Source of the DNA: an uncultured Ruminococcus sp.
GTDB lineage: Bacteria > Bacillota > Clostridia > Oscillospirales > Ruminococcaceae
DNA length: 41,131 nucleotides
Assembly: GCA_900543105.1 (NCBI GenBank)
Contig: UQQA01000009.1
Span: 1-41,131, forward strand
Direction: 5' to 3'
Part shown: piece after piece, positions 40,076-41,131 of the stretch
Layout: the number at the start of each line of letters is the position of its first letter
How positions within the stretch are numbered: position 1 is the stretch's first letter
The notes under the pieces: generated by a model
The model's input: only the letters and a program-made list of their open reading frames with translations
What the model was told of the DNA's origin: nothing
Databases searched by the model: none
Translations under genes and position numbers: made by a program

Positions 40076-41056
40076 TCATTTCCTTTCTGTATTTCTTTCC
40101 CTTTTCTGTTCGCTTGCCTTTTCATAAGCTTTGATAATATCCTGCACAAGCTTATGACGGACAACGTCTTTTTCTGTAAAATGCATTACTGCAATATCAT
40201 CAACATTTTTGAGTATCCTCATCGCATCGATAAGTCCCGATTTATTGCTGTCGGGTAAGTCTATCTGCGTAATATCACCCGTTATGACCATTTTGCTGTT
40301 GAAGCCAAGTCTTGTAAGGAACATTTTTATCTGCTCACGGGTTGTATTCTGTGCTTCGTCGAGAATTATGAATGAATCATCGAGCGTTCGTCCTCGCATA
40401 TATGCAAGCGGAGCGACTTCGATAGTTCCCTTTTCCATGTGTTTTGCAAAAGTATCAGCGCCAAACATATCAAAAAGCGCATCGTACAGCGGTCTTAAAT
40501 AAGGATCGACCTTGTTCTGAAGATCACCCGGAAGGAAACCAAGCTTCTCTCCTGCTTCAACAGCAGGTCTTGTGAGAATTATCTTGTTTACCTCGTGCGC
40601 TTTAAAAGCCTTGACCGCCATTGCCACTGCAAGATAAGTCTTACCCGTTCCCGCAGGTCCGACACCCATTACGATAGTGTTTTTTTCAATAGCTTTTACA
40701 TAGTTTTTCTGACCGAGTGTTTTAGCCTTAACGACCTTTCCACCCGATGTAACGCATATACCGCCGTCAGCAAGCTTTACCGCCTGTTCCGACTCGCCCT
40801 CATCAACAAGAGAGCTTACATATCTAATGCTTTGTTCATTTATCGTTTCACCTTTTTTTATAAGGTCAAGCATAGTCTTAACAGCAGCTTCCGCACGGCG
40901 CACACCGTCCTCCTCACCGCTTATCCTGATATCCGTTCCTCGGCTGAGAACAGCAACGCCGTACTGCCGCTGGATAAAATTTATATTTTCATCGAAACTT
41001 CCGAAAAGTGCGCTTATCTCGTCAACATTGCTGACCTGAATAACACGCTCTGCCAT
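40076..41056 (-). CDS. phoH: PhoH-like ATPase (YbeZ type)
   Basis: A 326-residue P-loop ATPase or predicted RNA helicase of the PhoH/YbeZ family, the usual partner of YbeY. Walker A is GPAGTGKTY, followed by ILTRPAVEAGEKLGFLPGDL and Walker B SFIILDEAQNTT with TRLGFNSKMVITGD. The N-terminal 100 residues contain the KH-like region of the family. RBS GAGGTG is 5-6 nt before the ATG. It is the first gene of the operon running to the ylmC-like gene; the promoter lies at the window edge, where only a weak TAAAAT is visible (around 41091-41096). Confidence 0.95.
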   Translation of the reverse strand: MAERVIQVSNVDEISALFGSFDENINFIQRQYGVAVLSRGTDIRISGEEDGVRRAEAAVKTMLDLIKKGETINEQSIRYVSSLVDEGESEQAVKLADGGICVTSGGKVVKAKTLGQKNYVKAIEKNTIVMGVGPAGTGKTYLAVAMAVKAFKAHEVNKIILTRPAVEAGEKLGFLPGDLQNKVDPYLRPLYDALFDMFGADTFAKHMEKGTIEVAPLAYMRGRTLDDSFIILDEAQNTTREQIKMFLTRLGFNSKMVITGDITQIDLPDSNKSGLIDAMRILKNVDDIAVMHFTEKDVVRHKLVQDIIKAYEKASEQKRERNTERK

Positions 41057-41131
41057 AAAGTCACCTCAGATAGAATAATTTTTTCGCCAGTATTTATTTT
41101 AACACAAAAAATAATAAAATAAAAGTATGAA

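Noticed and set aside
1..41131. CRISPR arrays, insertion sequences, prophage, toxin-antitoxin or defence islands
   Set aside because: No repeat-spacer series, transposase, integrase or known defence domain is visible; the window is core genes throughout.
1..41131. tRNA or rRNA genes
   Set aside because: All long stretches are protein-coding, and no gap contains a cloverleaf with TTCGA-type T-loop in the right spacing.

Overview
The window looks like core chromosome of an endospore-forming, low-GC Gram-positive bacterium of the Clostridia, most likely a Ruminococcus-like member of the Oscillospiraceae. The evidence is a complete spoIIIAA-AH operon, AGGAGG-type ribosome binding sites before nearly every gene, TTGACA/TATAAT-type promoters, the Firmicutes gene orders asp23-nusB-xseA-xseB-ispA-dxs-tlyA-argR-recN and phoH-ybeY-era-yqzL-recO, and a long single-chain PurL. 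I see no tRNA, rRNA, CRISPR array, insertion sequence, integrase or prophage gene. Assignment below family level is inference.

Layout, left to right. (1) 1-1000: ribosomal proteins L27 and L21 on the minus strand, behind a perfect consensus promoter and a probable L21 autoregulatory leader. (2) 1181-1903: one unrecognised plus-strand gene, closed by a terminator. (3) 1944-12347: a twelve-gene minus-strand operon reading from asp23 (Gls24) through nusB, a TsaD paralog, xseA, xseB, ispA, a YuiD/PAP2-like membrane protein, dxs, tlyA, nadK and argR to recN. It combines isoprenoid precursor supply, DNA repair, NAD phosphorylation and RNA modification. Its likely promoter lies in a palindrome at 12298-12347. 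(4) 12348-17109: the spoIIIA sporulation operon (AA to AH). (5) 17206-22359: yceD-rpmF, then an attenuator-like hairpin, then the DUF512 radical-SAM-like gene, der, plsY and gpsA, covering ribosome assembly and phospholipid precursors. (6) 22373-25884: single genes on the minus strand: a small P-loop protein, pgi, a DacF-like protein with altered catalytic motifs, and an HPr-like protein without the catalytic histidine. (7) 25891-31143: plus-strand mtaB and purL. purL has its own promoter inside the end of mtaB and a leader of about 190 nt. (8) 31198-32883: an isolated oligopeptide-binding-type lipoprotein. (9) 32904-41056: rpsB-tsf, and the operon phoH-ybeY-era-yqzL-recO-mutS2-ylmC-like.

Most of the window is ordinary housekeeping DNA, and I found no undescribed multi-gene defence or mobile system. 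The points most worth a second look are the mtaB-purL junction, where two 20-codon open frames are chained by ATGA stop/start overlaps inside the purL leader; the DacF-like protein whose SxxK, SxN and KTG motifs read TMNK, NAN and KAG; the HPr-like protein without His15; the TsaD paralog in the position folD occupies in Bacillus; and several perfect inverted repeats placed on promoters. Start codons were reassigned where a ribosome binding site lies inside the longest open frame. Several resulting starts are TTG.
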